From positions 1 through 5,236 of the forward strand of contig SXSP01000475.1 in the NCBI GenBank assembly GCA_005792225.1: a DNA stretch of 5,236 bases. The letters are read 5' to 3'. Below the pieces are notes generated by a model. It was not told the DNA's origin. It did no database searches and saw only the letters and a program-made list of their open reading frames with translations. A program made the translations under genes and the position numbers. This document shows, piece after piece, positions 4,744-5,236 of this stretch (position 1 is the first letter of the stretch; each line of letters begins with the position of its first letter). The stretch is from Bdellovibrionales bacterium. GTDB lineage: Bacteria > Bdellovibrionota > Bdellovibrionia > Bdellovibrionales > JAMPXM01.

Positions 4744-4872
4744 ATGATTCGCGTAAATCTCCATAAGCCAACTCAACAATCTCGGATGAATGCGGCCTGC
4801 CTGCGTTCGTCGATGACCTGGGTCATTTTCATTTCGCTTGCAGTTGTGGTTTTGCTTCTCGCATCGCTTTAA
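4744..4872 (+). CDS. Small C-terminally anchored membrane protein, 42 aa
   Basis: I do not recognise the family. The 42-residue protein starts MIRVNLHKPTQQ and ends in a hydrophobic stretch at residues 26-42 (WVIFISLAVVVLLLASL) that runs to the last residue, as in a tail-anchored protein. Its basic N-terminal half would stay in the cytoplasm. The ATG follows the preceding stop codon by one base (TAA-G-ATG) and has AGGG 7 nt upstream (4733-4736), typical of translational coupling. An in-frame ATG at 4609 would extend it through the preceding gene, but that extension overlaps a better supported frame. Its size and composition resemble small membrane subunits or type I toxin-like peptides, but nothing in the sequence decides between these. 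Confidence 0.55.
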   Translation: MIRVNLHKPTQQSRMNAACLRSSMTWVIFISLAVVVLLLASL

Positions 4873-4916
4873 AGACGCACTCGCCCGTCGAACGTACTTG
4901 ATCTCTCCCCCGATCC

Positions 4917-4927
4917 TTGTGACACAA
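4917..4927. promoter_or_regulatory. 11-bp palindrome upstream of the DUF6607-like gene
   Basis: TTGTGACACAA is a perfect inverted repeat around a central A, with looser flanking symmetry (CC before and AGG after). It lies 37 bp upstream of the start codon and 23 bp before the Shine-Dalgarno, where an operator overlapping the promoter would sit. The TGTGA half resembles a CRP/FNR-family half-site, but the spacing is too short for the classical two-half-site form. No clear -35/-10 pair is visible next to it. Confidence 0.22.
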
Positions 4928-4963
4928 AGGTGTTTGTTCATTTCGCCTTGGGAGGGGTTTTCC

Positions 4964-5236
4964 ATGCGTATGCTTTTGGCATTATCATTCGTTTTTGTTT
5001 CGTTCACCGCTTTGGCCGCAGTCACACAGGCCACAGTCACGCCGGAAAAGGATCGCGAGGCCATTAAAAAGTTCGCCGGTTGTTTTGAAGTGACATTCGA
5101 CTTCGCCGAAACTTTTCCGCTCGTTCCCGGATATAAGATTGCCGAGCCCTATCACCAGTCGGCTCTCGAATATGTCACCGTAGACGAAGAGACGAGCGAC
5201 CGCATCTCTCTGCAACACATTCTCGTATTCCGCAGC
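4964..5236 (+). CDS. Secreted DUF6607-like protein, N-terminal part (3' truncated by window)
   Basis: The frame has no stop before the right edge; 91 residues are visible. MRMLLALSFVFVSFTALAA is a signal peptide, with ALA-A or TQA-T as likely signal peptidase I sites, so the mature protein is exported. The following segment, KKFAGCFEVTFDFAETF (35-51), then ALEYVTVDEE and ISLQHILVF, resembles the start of DUF6607 proteins, which as I recall them open with a G-C-(F/Y)-E-V-x-F-x-(F/Y)-A-E-T-F block and continue to an 'L-E-(Y/W)-V' and 'QH-L' strand. Function of that family is unknown to me. The start is well supported: GGGAGGGG (4950-4957) lies 6 nt before the ATG. The gap of 91 bp after the small membrane protein gene, with a strong ribosome site, suggests a separate transcription unit, but co-transcription is possible. 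Confidence 0.65.
   Translation, partial: MRMLLALSFVFVSFTALAAVTQATVTPEKDREAIKKFAGCFEVTFDFAETFPLVPGYKIAEPYHQSALEYVTVDEETSDRISLQHILVFRS

Noticed and set aside
4615..5064. 149-codon open frame on the minus strand
   Set aside because: It runs antisense across the two small membrane protein genes and the signal peptide of the DUF6607-like gene. Its translation is a basic, low-information sequence with no domain.

Overview
The window looks like a chromosomal stretch of a free-living Gram-negative bacterium with moderate GC. It combines a signal-peptidase-II lipoprotein, an OmpR/PhoB-type response regulator, an NAD-type isocitrate dehydrogenase, a predicted sigma-54 promoter and a secreted DUF6607-like protein. 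This mix, with a small matrixin-type metalloprotease lipoprotein and short orphan membrane proteins, is compatible with the Bdellovibrionota or a related deltaproteobacterial lineage. That assignment is inference, because no rRNA or other marker gene is present. There is no sign of a prophage, insertion sequence, CRISPR array, tRNA or rRNA.

Layout. The left edge (2-811, +) is the 3' part of a long coiled-coil protein ending in an alpha-crystallin/Hsp20-like domain. It converges on, and overlaps by 14 bp, a small helical protein gene (798-1043, -) that has its own recognisable promoter. A region with stem-loops (about 1129-1191) separates that gene from a matrixin-like lipoprotein (1209-1820, -). 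A long non-coding gap follows (1821-2414). It holds the best unexplained signal in the window: a near-consensus sigma-54 -24/-12 element on the + strand (2229-2244), a 13-bp palindrome about 110 bp upstream of its predicted start, and two strong stem-loops just downstream. Together these suggest an unannotated regulated RNA that may run antisense to the 3' end of the next gene.

The response regulator (2415-3119, -) has no histidine kinase beside it. It is divergent from the isocitrate dehydrogenase gene (3380-4375, +). The region between them carries a 10-bp perfect inverted repeat and a tiny upstream ORF that overlaps the dehydrogenase start codon. After the dehydrogenase come two tandem small single-span membrane protein genes (4527-4742 and 4744-4872, one base apart), and then the start of a secreted DUF6607-like protein that runs off the right edge (4964-5236).

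The genes do not form one obvious pathway. They are mostly single-gene units, plus the two-gene small membrane protein operon. The themes are protein protection (Hsp20-like domain), envelope or extracellular proteolysis (matrixin), signal response (response regulator) and central carbon metabolism (isocitrate dehydrogenase). No complete novel system can be demonstrated. The best leads are the sigma-54/stem-loop locus, the coiled-coil/Hsp20 fusion and the small membrane protein pair.
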